From a virus: 35,383 nt of DNA. This document shows positions 12,655 through 20,590 of the stretch, piece after piece. The DNA lies in IMG/VR virus record IMGVR_UViG_3300007735_000660, positions 1 to 35,383 of that record. One strand, written 5' to 3'. The notes beneath the pieces are model-generated. The model was given only the letters and a program-made list of their open reading frames with translations. It had not been told where the DNA came from and did no database searches. Position 1 is the stretch's first letter. Every line of letters starts with the position of its first letter. The translations under genes and the position numbers were made by a program.

Positions 12655-12903
12655 TCACTGCCCGTCCTCAAGGATCGCCTGGGCAGCTGGCTTCACGTCG
12701 TCGAGCGTCGTGGCGTCGACGATCGCCTGGGCGAGCTGGCGCAGCGGGTCGGGCGTGTCGACGACGACCGGCAGGCCGGTGAGCGCCTCGGTCGACGCCA
12801 CGGTCCCGTCGGCGTTGTAGGTCGTGCGGGTGCCGGTGCCGTCGCCGTTGTCGACGGTCGACTCGACGAGCACGCCGTTCTCGTAGTGCCAGTGACCGCT
12901 CAT
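12655..12903 (-). CDS. Hypothetical tail-fibre-adjacent protein, 82 aa
   Basis: From the ATG at 12903 (overlapping the fibre stop, ATGA) the product is 82 residues. Residues 1-50 are strand-rich (HWHYENGVLVESTVDNGDGTG and TTYNADGTVASTEALTG), resembling short repeats from fibre or baseplate proteins. The rest is helical and acidic (PLRQLAQAIVDATTLDDVKPAAQAILEDGQ). The family is unknown. A longer upstream reading is Gln/Arg-rich and overlaps the fibre gene, so I reject it. Confidence 0.5.
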   Translation of the reverse strand: MSGHWHYENGVLVESTVDNGDGTGTRTTYNADGTVASTEALTGLPVVVDTPDPLRQLAQAIVDATTLDDVKPAAQAILEDGQ

Positions 12904-15338
12904 GCGAACCTCACAGCGACGATGGGCGACTGGTTGATGTTGTCGGTGACGGCCGTGACCGCCGGGTAGCTGGTGATCGCCCCGGTGCCAGGGCTCTTGA
13001 GCCAGCCGCTGAACTGGTTGGCGCTGCTGCTGGTCGACGCCGGCATCGGCGGGACGTTGCACGCCGCAGCCACTGCCCGTGCCGTCAGGGCGTTCGCCGA
13101 CCGGTTGTGGACCACGACGTAGTAGAGGCCCGGATTCACCGCTACGGCCGTGCCGGTCGCCGACAGCACCTGCGTGCCCGTGCCGGTCGTCGTGACGCTG
13201 ACCGTGAACACGCTGCTGTTCGGGTCACCCGACGAGTTCGCCGACATGAGGTGCAGGTCGATCGCCTGACCGGATGCCGTCGCCGACGACAGGTCGACCT
13301 GCAGGCCGTCGACGGACTCGACGTCGTAGATCGGGTATGGCGTCGCCGTGGCCGCACCGGACGCCACCGACCGTGTGCCACCGCTCGTCACGCCCGGCGG
13401 GTAGTAGTAGCGGCCGGTGACGTAGTACGCCTGGACGACCGGCCGTGCGTAGGTCTGGTCGCCCCGCAGGAACGTCGAGGCCGAGGCGGTGCCGGTCCCG
13501 AGGCGGGCGGTGGCGACCGTCCCCGAGGTGAGTTTCCCGGCGTCGATGGCGTTGGGCACGTCGTTCGTCCGGCCCGGACCGAGGACGAGGATCTCACCGT
13601 TGTTGGCGTTCACCCGAGTGACTCGGCCGACATTCTGGATCAGCTCACTCGCCCCGGTCGGCTTGGTCCCGGTGAGCTGGCCGGCGGTGGTGCTGACGTA
13701 CACCGCCTGATTGATCGCATAGGCCGCCGTGTTGACGCCTCGCAGCGTGCCGAGCACGGTGACGTAGCCCGTGGCGTTGGCTGCGAGGCTGGTCTCGGTC
13801 AGGCCGATCGCCGGCATCGTCGCTGCGTTGTCCGCATCGGCCGGGGCGATCTCGACCGTGGACGTGGACCCGACGGTCCCGGTGGCGTAGACCGGCGCGC
13901 CCTTGGCGATGGTCGACCCGCTGGTGTTCTTCACCGGTACGTACACCGGCACGTCGGCGGTCCACTCGCCGAGCCCGTTCAGGAACGTGTAGCTGGTCGG
14001 AGTGCCCGTGCCGAGCCGGGCCGGTGCGACCAGGCCGGATGTGATCTTGGCCCCGGACAGACCTTGCGGGATGGCGATGGTGCCGTCCGTGGTGCTGATC
14101 GTGTTGCCGACGCCGTCGGTGAAGGACGTGGCACCGACCCCGGCGGTGGCGATGTGCGACGGCTGAATGTCGAGGATCTTGGACCCGCCGTACTCGTGGA
14201 CCGTCATCCACGCCACGTCCATGCGGTTCTGGATGCCGATCTTCCAGGTCTCGACGCCGTTCGGGTCCATGCTGGCGAACCGGGCGTCCGTCTCCGAGGC
14301 GACCGGCTCCCACCAGTAGCCGTCGTCGGTCTGCTCGATGCCGGTCACCCCGGTGTCGTAGGGAACCCACCGCCACTGTGTCACCGTCTCAGTGGCCGTG
14401 TCGTGCGTCAACCGGGCGATCAACGGGACACCGATCAGGCGGCTGCCGTCGTCGTAGAAGAACCCGGCCGACTCGCCTGCGGCCCCGGTCAGGGTCGACT
14501 CGTAGAACCAGGCGGCCACACCTTCCTGCAGGTTGCTCTGTGTGAACGTCTCGTCCGGGTGGAGGATCGCCCACTCGGTCAGGTCGCCACCGGTGGCCGC
14601 CGCCTTGGTCTGAGTCAGGATCTCCCGGTACCGCTGGTAGGGCCAGTCGGTCGACGTGCCCGCCAGCTCCGAGTCCTCGTAGGGGCGGTGCAGGTAGATC
14701 TTGGCCCGGACGTCGATGCCGTCAGGCGTCGCCGGCAGCGTGCCCGTGCCGGTGCTGGCGTTCGTGATCTGCCACGTGCCGCCGTAGTCGCCGTCCATGC
14801 TGGCAGCGGTCGGGTAGCAGCGCAGCCACGGTGCGGTCGTCGTGTCGAGCTCGTTGTCGAGCGCGTCGGCCAGCCATGCACGCTCGCCCGGATCGGTCGT
14901 CTCGGGCTTCTGCAGGTTGGACAGCGCCCAGCCCCACGCCCCGCCGATCTGTATCGACAGAAACTGGACGACCTCGCCGACGTTGAGCGTGTACGTCGAG
15001 CCGATCCCGAAGAATGTGTCCGACCCGGCCGCACTGATCGTGGTCGTCACAGCAGCGGCGTTGATGCCGACCAGCTGGCCGGCGTTGTCCTCGGCGTCGG
15101 GCATCGTGACCGCAGCGCCGGTCGTCGACACCGCTGACTCGTCGGTGATCGTGAACGGGTCGGTCGTCGTGAACACCGACTCGGCCCGCTGGCCGCCCCC
15201 ACCACCACCCGCAGGACCCTGCGGCCCGGACTGTGCGACCTCGAGCACCAGCGTGGTGGCGTTGACCGACAAGGTCGACAGGGCCTCGGTTCCCCTGACC
15301 TGCACATCGGCGTTCGTCGTCGACAGCTCGAGCGCCAC
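12900..15338 (-). CDS. Tail fibre or receptor-binding protein
   Basis: From a GTG that overlaps the upstream TAG by one base the product is 812 residues. The N-terminal 35 residues are strand-rich, then a collagen-like stretch SGPQGPAGGGGGG (about 37-49). The middle has a long Thr/Ser/Gly-rich strand pattern typical of fibres. Two similar segments near residues 425-465 and 585-625 (KITSGLVAPARLGTGTPTSY and KLTSGTVATARLGTGTASAS) are internal repeats, and the region between them contains further repeats. The C-terminal part is again strand-rich, a candidate receptor-binding head. High Thr/Ser content is consistent with extracellular location. It is the largest fibre-type protein here and the best candidate for host recognition. 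Confidence 0.85.
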   Translation of the reverse strand: MALELSTTNADVQVRGTEALSTLSVNATTLVLEVAQSGPQGPAGGGGGGQRAESVFTTTDPFTITDESAVSTTGAAVTMPDAEDNAGQLVGINAAAVTTTISAAGSDTFFGIGSTYTLNVGEVVQFLSIQIGGAWGWALSNLQKPETTDPGERAWLADALDNELDTTTAPWLRCYPTAASMDGDYGGTWQITNASTGTGTLPATPDGIDVRAKIYLHRPYEDSELAGTSTDWPYQRYREILTQTKAAATGGDLTEWAILHPDETFTQSNLQEGVAAWFYESTLTGAAGESAGFFYDDGSRLIGVPLIARLTHDTATETVTQWRWVPYDTGVTGIEQTDDGYWWEPVASETDARFASMDPNGVETWKIGIQNRMDVAWMTVHEYGGSKILDIQPSHIATAGVGATSFTDGVGNTISTTDGTIAIPQGLSGAKITSGLVAPARLGTGTPTSYTFLNGLGEWTADVPVYVPVKNTSGSTIAKGAPVYATGTVGSTSTVEIAPADADNAATMPAIGLTETSLAANATGYVTVLGTLRGVNTAAYAINQAVYVSTTAGQLTGTKPTGASELIQNVGRVTRVNANNGEILVLGPGRTNDVPNAIDAGKLTSGTVATARLGTGTASASTFLRGDQTYARPVVQAYYVTGRYYYPPGVTSGGTRSVASGAATATPYPIYDVESVDGLQVDLSSATASGQAIDLHLMSANSSGDPNSSVFTVSVTTTGTGTQVLSATGTAVAVNPGLYYVVVHNRSANALTARAVAAACNVPPMPASTSSSANQFSGWLKSPGTGAITSYPAVTAVTDNINQSPIVAVRFA

Positions 15339-15688
15339 TACAGCGTCCAGTCCTTCACGACGAACGGGCCCGAGCACAGGGCCACGTCGCTGGAGCCGTC
15401 GTTCCACTGCAGCGACCACCAGTAGCGGCCCACGTCGAGGGTCGCATCGGCAGCGGCGACGGTGATCTTGAACTGGCCGGCGGCGGCGTTCGTGATGGTC
15501 GCCGTGAACGTCTTGACCGCTGCGGCCGACGACTCGGATGCGGTGATCTCGGCGGTGATCGTGTAGCCCGAGATGTTGATCGCCGTGCCGCCGGTCGTGG
15601 CTGTGAACGTCCGGGTCCAAGTGCAGTTCTCCCGCACGGTCCAGGTGACGTATGCGCCTGCGTCGTCGAATGTGACTGTGCGTGCCAT
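15338..15688 (-). CDS. Minor tail/baseplate protein, Ig-like or BppU-like
   Basis: The 116-residue protein is almost all beta-strand: MARTVTFDDAGAYVTWTVRENCTWTRTF..., with alternating hydrophobic residues and a final WSLQWNDGSSDVALCSGPFVV. This pattern is that of small baseplate-upper or Ig-like adaptor domains that anchor fibres. It lies directly upstream of the fibre gene and shares a TAGTG junction with it, so the two are probably made together. GGGAGG lies 4 bases upstream of its ATG. Confidence 0.65.
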   Translation of the reverse strand: MARTVTFDDAGAYVTWTVRENCTWTRTFTATTGGTAINISGYTITAEITASESSAAAVKTFTATITNAAAGQFKITVAAADATLDVGRYWWSLQWNDGSSDVALCSGPFVVKDWTL

Positions 15689-15717
15689 CGTGCCTCCCGC
15701 TTGAGTCTACCCGTGGC

Positions 15718-16656
15718 CTAGAACACGACCGCCCCGACGAAGATGCCAGACAGGCCAGGGTTGGCGTACAGCACTGCGATCGCTTGCGGATAGCCGAACA
15801 GAGTTGTCGTGTCTTCGAACGTCAGTGGAGACAAACTCAGCCGTGTGACTGATCCGGCTGTGCCTGAGTATCCAGTTGCATAGAACTCGACATCAAGCGC
15901 AGCGACTAGCCCGGCTTGTCCTGCTGACAGTGACAGTGTTTCCGCTGTGGTCTGAGTGCCAACGTCATAGCGGAGAGCGGCGCTGCTGCCGATGCCGCCC
16001 TGACTCAGGAACACATCAGTCTGATCTGTCGCAATACCGCCCAAGGCTGCTGTCAGGACACCCGATGTCGCAGTCATGGTCGATGTGTCAATGCGATCCA
16101 TTGCGGTCGTGCCACGCAGCACATACAGATCAGTGCCCACGAGCGTCATGTCGAATGGCTCGCCAGCCAGCTGCACGTCGTCAACGAACGAGCCATCCGA
16201 GGCGTTGAGTTTCGTGATCGTCCTGGCCGTACCGTCGGCATTGACGACGTAGGCGTGAATGCCGTCGTCAATCACCTTGGTCGGGTTCGGTCCACACACC
16301 GTGCCACTGACGCTCCAGACGACCGACCCGTCGTCAGGGTCCAGTCGATCAGTTCGATCATTGCTCGTGCTGCCACTCAGCTCAGTGAGATACAGGCGAT
16401 CATTCGTGCCATTCAGGAGACTGACTGATCCGACGTTGACCGTTGCGAGCACATCGGACACGTCGTCACGATTCAGGCGGTAGATATTGCCAGCGTTGCC
16501 AGCAGTACCCTGAGCCCACAGGTTGCCTGCGGCTATTGCCGGTGACGCCATGTCGTCGATGTATTCCTCGAGCGTCAGGGTCAGTGGGTCGAAGCGTTCA
16601 AGGCGAAATGGGAATGAACCGGACGGCGTGTAGCTGGCGACATAGACCCCGGCCAC
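15718..16656 (-). CDS. Beta-propeller-like tail protein
   Basis: The 312-residue protein shows repeated motifs of about 40 residues with a D-rich turn and paired strands, such as DGSVVWSVSGT, DGIHAYVVNADG, GTDLYVLRGTT and TDQTDVFLSQGG. This is the look of a propeller or similar repeated-blade fold, as in some phage tail-tip and adhesin proteins. Base use is less GC-biased than in flanking genes, which suggests recent transfer. It begins with GTG (GTGGCCGGGG), and the 22-bp repeat at 16652-16673 spans its start. I cannot tell whether it binds sugar or protein. Confidence 0.6.
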   Translation of the reverse strand: MAGVYVASYTPSGSFPFRLERFDPLTLTLEEYIDDMASPAIAAGNLWAQGTAGNAGNIYRLNRDDVSDVLATVNVGSVSLLNGTNDRLYLTELSGSTSNDRTDRLDPDDGSVVWSVSGTVCGPNPTKVIDDGIHAYVVNADGTARTITKLNASDGSFVDDVQLAGEPFDMTLVGTDLYVLRGTTAMDRIDTSTMTATSGVLTAALGGIATDQTDVFLSQGGIGSSAALRYDVGTQTTAETLSLSAGQAGLVAALDVEFYATGYSGTAGSVTRLSLSPLTFEDTTTLFGYPQAIAVLYANPGLSGIFVGAVVF

Positions 16657-16673
16657 GACTCAGCGTTCCCCGA
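16652..16673 (-). repeat. 22-bp direct repeat, copy 1 (end of the inserted tail gene)
   Basis: Identical to 17422-17443. It spans the GTG start of the propeller-like gene and the sequence just upstream, and includes a relict coding end (VGER, stop) matching the C-terminus FGER of the minor tail gene ending at 17430. A tiny open frame (16660-16692, MIGTHLVGER) remains from the original arrangement. Confidence 0.75.
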
Positions 16674-16688
16674 CTAGGTGCGTGCCGA

Positions 16689-17426
16689 TCATCGCCAGGC
16701 CCTCGCACGTCCCACGCTGATCGACGAACCGCCGAACGTTCCAGGCGTGTCGGAAGCAGTCACGGTGAACTGCACAGTCAGTTCGCCCGATGCGTATGTA
16801 GCGAACACACTCGATCTTGTGCCCTGCTGCACATCGGCAATCACGAAACCGCCCACTCGGTTCGTGATGGCTGCCCGCCGATGCCGCTCAGTCATCGCTG
16901 CAGCATCTACGACTGCGCCCATGTTGTCAGTAGCGTCCATCGCCAGCTGCACAACCAACCCGTCTGCGGTGCTCGCAACAGCGCCGCTTGTACCGTCAGC
17001 AGGCAACTGGCCCAACCCATCCGGGCCTGCAGTCTTCCAATACTGAAAGCTCAGGGCCTGCACCGTACCAGTCGGTCGCCAGATGGCAGTCTCAATGCGC
17101 CATGCGCCTGCTGTTGGAGTGGACGTGCTGGCAACAGTCACGGGGAAGTCGGCAGGGTCATAGATTCCCAGCCAGACAAACAGCCAATGGCTGAATCCAC
17201 CAGCGTTCCTCACACCAGCAGCTTGATATCCAGCGTCAGTGAGATCACTGGAAACAAAACCGGTCGGCATGTAGTCCACGCCAGCAATGGCGCAGACCAT
17301 CAGAAAGTCACCGGTGGTGATACCGGCTGGCAGGTCGGCAATGTCCACGTCAAGGCTGGCCGGGAACGCTGTGGCAGGGTCGTAGATCGGTGCACCTGCA
17401 GCGATGAATGCTGGCGTGAATGCCAC
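16689..17426 (-). CDS. Virion/tail protein of the inserted segment
   Basis: The 245-residue protein begins MAFTPAFIAAGAPIYDPATAFPA and contains DLPAGITTGDFLMVCAIAG, then WLFVWLGIYDPADFPVTVAST, AWRIETAIWRP and a final GGSSISVGRAR. This pattern of D/T/G turns and long strands matches tail-spike or jelly-roll tail proteins seen in actinobacteriophages. Base use is less GC-rich than its neighbours. It is bracketed by the 22-bp repeats at 16652 and 17422, which suggests the whole gene was inserted. The GTG start is preceded by GGGGAACGCTGAGTC, part of the repeat. Confidence 0.6.
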   Translation of the reverse strand: MAFTPAFIAAGAPIYDPATAFPASLDVDIADLPAGITTGDFLMVCAIAGVDYMPTGFVSSDLTDAGYQAAGVRNAGGFSHWLFVWLGIYDPADFPVTVASTSTPTAGAWRIETAIWRPTGTVQALSFQYWKTAGPDGLGQLPADGTSGAVASTADGLVVQLAMDATDNMGAVVDAAAMTERHRRAAITNRVGGFVIADVQQGTRSSVFATYASGELTVQFTVTASDTPGTFGGSSISVGRARAWR

Positions 17427-17443
17427 GACTCAGCGTTCCCCGA
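17422..17443 (-). repeat. 22-bp direct repeat, copy 2
   Basis: Contains the FGER-stop coding end of the minor tail gene (stop at 17430-17432) and the GTG start of the next gene (17424-17426). The matching copy at 16652-16673 is 770 bases away and also sits on a gene start. Confidence 0.75.
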
Positions 17444-18284
17444 ACACGAGTCTCACGGCCAAGTCGGTCGCCCCAGTGCCCACACCCGTCGTGGACATCT
17501 GCAGCGAGTAGGTGGGCCACAGGTCGGTCTGCGTGACCGTCATGCCGAACACGGCGTCCCGACCGGCCGGGATCGTCACCGTCGTCGAGGACGTGCCGCC
17601 CGACTGGCTGAACTCCACCGGGAACCCTGCGGCCTTGATGACGAACGTCGTGGCAGTCGAGCCGGCCGTCTTGAGCGTGGCGAACACCGACTGCAGGCGG
17701 CCGTAGTCCGACAGGTACTCGAAGCCCGAGTCCTTGACCTCGATGGTCGGCTGGCTGAACACGATCTCCAAGGTCCGCACCCGGCCCGCCCGGACGTCCG
17801 GGTCGATGTCACCGGCGATCGTCGCCGCGGCCGACCGGCCATTGAGCGTGCCGTCGTTCAGCTGGCGCAGCTGCCCGTCGGCCTGCTCGAACCTGGTCGT
17901 CGCAGGACGCACCAGCTCCGGCGTGTACGACAGGACGCCGGTCCCGTCGTCCTCGGTGACCGTGATCGACCTGACCTGCATCACCTCGCCCGTCAGGCTG
18001 TTCGACAGCCTCGGCACGGTGACCGTCGCCCCCGGCCCCCAGGAGCCCGCATACGGCGTCTCAGCGGCTGTGGTGGGCAGCAGGCCCGCCCGCACCGTCG
18101 TGATGCCCGAGTTGAGCACGTCGAGGTACTCGCCGATGGCAGCCGTCGTCGCTGCGCTGTTCGTCGTCGACGTCAACGACAGGAACGACTCCCGTCGCCC
18201 GTTCGTGCTGATCGACGAGGCGTCCGTGTCGGTCCGGTAGCCGCCCTCGTAGCGGGTCAGGATGGCGTTCTTGATCGTGCTCAC
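17430..18284 (-). CDS. Minor tail protein
   Basis: From the GTG at 18284 (overlapping the upstream stop as GTGA) the product is 284 residues: VSTIKNAILTRYEGGYRTDTD..., rich in short strands and Thr/Asp turns. It has two similar segments (SITVTEDDGTGVLSYTPEL and GGTSSTTVTIPAGRDAVFG) and ends RLVFGER. The length and pattern fit a minor tail protein of siphoviruses downstream of the tape measure. A longer upstream reading overlaps the previous gene by about 470 bases and is Arg-rich, so I use the GTGA start. Confidence 0.65.
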   Translation of the reverse strand: MSTIKNAILTRYEGGYRTDTDASSISTNGRRESFLSLTSTTNSAATTAAIGEYLDVLNSGITTVRAGLLPTTAAETPYAGSWGPGATVTVPRLSNSLTGEVMQVRSITVTEDDGTGVLSYTPELVRPATTRFEQADGQLRQLNDGTLNGRSAAATIAGDIDPDVRAGRVRTLEIVFSQPTIEVKDSGFEYLSDYGRLQSVFATLKTAGSTATTFVIKAAGFPVEFSQSGGTSSTTVTIPAGRDAVFGMTVTQTDLWPTYSLQMSTTGVGTGATDLAVRLVFGER

Positions 18285-19705
18285 TTCGGCTGGTCCTCCT
18301 CCAGATCGGCGAGGTTGCTGCCGATCGTGAACGTCGCAGCGTTCGGGGCGATCACCGTGCCCTTCCGGTACACGTCGAGACGCAGACCCGCAGGCTGCGC
18401 CCGGTACTCGATCGACGTGTCGGCCATCTGCCGCAGCACATCGGCGAGGTTCTGGCCGACCCGGAACGTGAACGCCTGGTTCACCGGCCACGACTGGCCC
18501 GCCGAGTCGACAGCGTCGGTGCACGACAGCGTCCAGCCGGTCAGCGCACCACGGGCCTGCGCCTCCTCGAGCAGCGCCCGCAGGATGCGGCCCGGAGTCG
18601 GTGCCGGGTACACGGTCGGATAGTCGAGCGCCTTCCACGACGACGTGGTCCCCAGCAGCCGGTTGGCGTTGTCGTAGTTCCCGCCGACCCCGCCACCCTT
18701 GTAGACCGTGCACTGCAGGATGCCACGGCACACGGACGGCAGCGCCGGCGTCCACGCCCGTGACTCGGCCTCAATCGCGATGTAGTGCGTCCCAGCGGTC
18801 AGGTACGGCGTCGCCCGGTGGGCGTAGATGAACGACTCCTCATTGGGCTCCGAGGTCCATCCCGGCGTGACGAGCACCCCGTCGACCCACACCCGGCAGC
18901 GGGACGACGCCGTGTAGAAGATTGACACCCGGTCCGCAGACGCCAGCGTGAACGTCGACCGGAACAGCGACGACCCCTCCGGGCTGCCCGTCGACACGTT
19001 CCGGGACCAGATCCAATCCGACCCGAGGATGTCCGAGGTCCAGCCCAGCGGCGGGAACCACGGGTCAGGCAGCGGCGGGACCGTCCGGCTGTTCGGTGCC
19101 AGACCGGCGATCGCCACCGTCGCCGACAGCCAGCCGTCCGTCGACAGCTCCGGGCTGAACCACCCGAACGCCCTGTTGTCCGACGACGGCCGGGACCCGG
19201 TCCCGCCATACGGGAACACAATCGCGTCCTCCCAGGCCGACACCAGCCCACGGCCCGACAGCGTGAACCCACGGCCGGCGTCCTCGTCCTGGCCGTACCG
19301 CCACTGCTTCTGCTCAACCCTCGAGGCGAAGGCGTACACGCCACCGGTCGACGCCAGCTGCTGCGGCGTGGCGATCTTGAACCGCAGCACACCCGGGTTC
19401 AGCGAGGCGTTCGCCGACGACGACAGCACCGACGCCGTGCCCCGCCCCAGCCCCGACAGCTCGTCCTGGAACGACCGGTCGTAGGACTCGTCGAGCGCAC
19501 CCAGGTAGGTGCCGTTGTCGGCCGACCACGCCTCCACCAGCATCTTGGCCGGTGTGAACGTCGCCGACGGCACCGACGTCGTGAACGGCTGCGGCGTCGC
19601 CAACGACGACAACGTGTCGAACGTGCGGGTCGTCGCCCCCACCGTCGTCGTGAACGCAACCGGACCACCGGTGCCGGTGAGCGTGTCGAACGTGCTGGTC
19701 GTCAT
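18281..19705 (-). CDS. Minor tail protein (tail-tip/hub-like)
   Basis: The 474-residue protein opens with two imperfect repeats (TFDTLTGTGGPVAFTTTV, TFDTLSSLATPQPFTTSV), then alternates strands and W/D-rich turns (DNGTYLGALDES, WFPPLGWTSDILGSDWIWSRNV). A middle region is SSSSRCRVWVDGVLVTPG-like, compatible with a jelly-roll carbohydrate-binding insert, and the C-terminus reads LDVYRKGTVIAPNAATFTIGSNLADLEEDQPK. Tail-hub proteins of actinobacteriophages share this region order just downstream of the tape measure. The N-terminal repeats resemble the end of the next upstream protein (FDTVSGGGALSFTPSGG), perhaps by a shared strand motif. Confidence 0.7.
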   Translation of the reverse strand: MTTSTFDTLTGTGGPVAFTTTVGATTRTFDTLSSLATPQPFTTSVPSATFTPAKMLVEAWSADNGTYLGALDESYDRSFQDELSGLGRGTASVLSSSANASLNPGVLRFKIATPQQLASTGGVYAFASRVEQKQWRYGQDEDAGRGFTLSGRGLVSAWEDAIVFPYGGTGSRPSSDNRAFGWFSPELSTDGWLSATVAIAGLAPNSRTVPPLPDPWFPPLGWTSDILGSDWIWSRNVSTGSPEGSSLFRSTFTLASADRVSIFYTASSRCRVWVDGVLVTPGWTSEPNEESFIYAHRATPYLTAGTHYIAIEAESRAWTPALPSVCRGILQCTVYKGGGVGGNYDNANRLLGTTSSWKALDYPTVYPAPTPGRILRALLEEAQARGALTGWTLSCTDAVDSAGQSWPVNQAFTFRVGQNLADVLRQMADTSIEYRAQPAGLRLDVYRKGTVIAPNAATFTIGSNLADLEEDQPK

Positions 19706-19712
19706 GGCGACC

Positions 19713-20117
19713 TCAGATCGTGAAGATGCCCGACGCGCCGAAGCTCAGCGTGAAGTTGCCACCCGACGGCGTGAAGCTCAGCGCACCACCGCCGCTCACC
19801 GTGTCGAAGTAGGCGATCAGCTTGCTGGTCGACTCGGTGCCGCTGTCCTTGAACAGCACCCACGACGTGACCGTGTCGCCGGTCAGCGCCGTGAACGTCA
19901 CGTCGGCAGCGTCGAACGCCCCGCCGGTCGTCGTCCGGGACGACAGCGCCGAGCTCGTCGCCACCCGTGCGCCGGCGGTGATGTCGTCGAGGTTGTCGTG
20001 GGCCGTGTTGTACGTGTAGCCCGAGTCGCACAGGACGATCTTGATCGTGTCGGTCAGCAGGTCGATGTCAGCATCGAGTAGGGCCTTCTTGGCCAGCGGG
20101 TAGACGGCATTCGCCAT
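19713..20117 (-). CDS. Conserved phage tail protein, 134 aa
   Basis: From the ATG at 20117 the product begins MANAVYPLAKKALLDADIDLLTDTIKIVL, followed by YTYNTAHDNLDDI, a GAFDAADVTFTALTGD segment and LFKDSGTESTSKLIAYFDTVSG. These blocks are shared by a widespread set of phage and prophage proteins with unknown role, usually found among tail genes. It probably forms a small beta-sandwich in the tail. A 7-base gap separates its stop from the following gene start. Confidence 0.75.
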   Translation of the reverse strand: MANAVYPLAKKALLDADIDLLTDTIKIVLCDSGYTYNTAHDNLDDITAGARVATSSALSSRTTTGGAFDAADVTFTALTGDTVTSWVLFKDSGTESTSKLIAYFDTVSGGGALSFTPSGGNFTLSFGASGIFTI

Positions 20118-20118
20118 G

Positions 20119-20589
20119 TCACTGCACCCTTCCACTCGGGATGCTGACCGTCAGCACCCCACGAACCCAGCGGGCATCCTCAGCATAGGTGCCGAGGTCG
20201 AAGCCCGTGACGTGCACGTCCTCGGTGCGGGTCGTCCCGTCGGGCATCGTCAGCACCGCCGACCTGGTCCCGTTCGTCGTCCCGGTCGGCGCAACGATGT
20301 TAGCCCGCAGGTAGTCGAGGTTGATCTGCAGCCGCTCGAAGGCGTCGCCCGAGGTCGACCCGGTGTAGGTCACGTCCCCGGCGATCACCAGCTGCAGGCC
20401 GCGGCGGGTGGCCGTGTCCCGCCGCTGCTGGGCGAGCGCACCGGACGCACCGGGCACGATCCGGTCGCCGCCGCGCTGATCGGCCGGCAGCCACAGGTCG
20501 ATCAGGTTCATGACCTTGCACCACGTCGTCGTCAGGCTGATCCCGCTGATCGTCAGACCGCCGGCTGCGCTGTTCCACTCGAACGGCAT
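20119..20589 (-). CDS. Minor tail protein, 156 aa
   Basis: From the ATG at 20589 (one base from the tape-measure stop) the product begins MPFEWNSAAGGLTISGISLTTTWCKVMNL, then strands and a DTATRRGLQLVIAGDVTYTGSTSGDAFERLQINLDYLRANI helix-strand unit, and closes ARWVRGVLTVSIPSGRVQ. The order and position directly downstream of the tape measure are those of the distal tail or minor tail proteins that start baseplate assembly. I see no specific domain match. Confidence 0.6.
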   Translation of the reverse strand: MPFEWNSAAGGLTISGISLTTTWCKVMNLIDLWLPADQRGGDRIVPGASGALAQQRRDTATRRGLQLVIAGDVTYTGSTSGDAFERLQINLDYLRANIVAPTGTTNGTRSAVLTMPDGTTRTEDVHVTGFDLGTYAEDARWVRGVLTVSIPSGRVQ

Positions 20590-20590
20590 G

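Noticed and set aside
13107-15137. A 676-codon plus-strand open frame opposite the tail fibre gene
   Set aside because: It is Arg/Gly/His/Val-rich, lacks domain sense, and mirrors the fibre coding strand. Long antisense frames are expected at this GC content.
16443-18623. A 726-codon plus-strand open frame across the tail genes
   Set aside because: It spans several well-supported minus-strand genes, has no recognisable motif and is rich in Arg and Ser, as expected for an antisense shadow.
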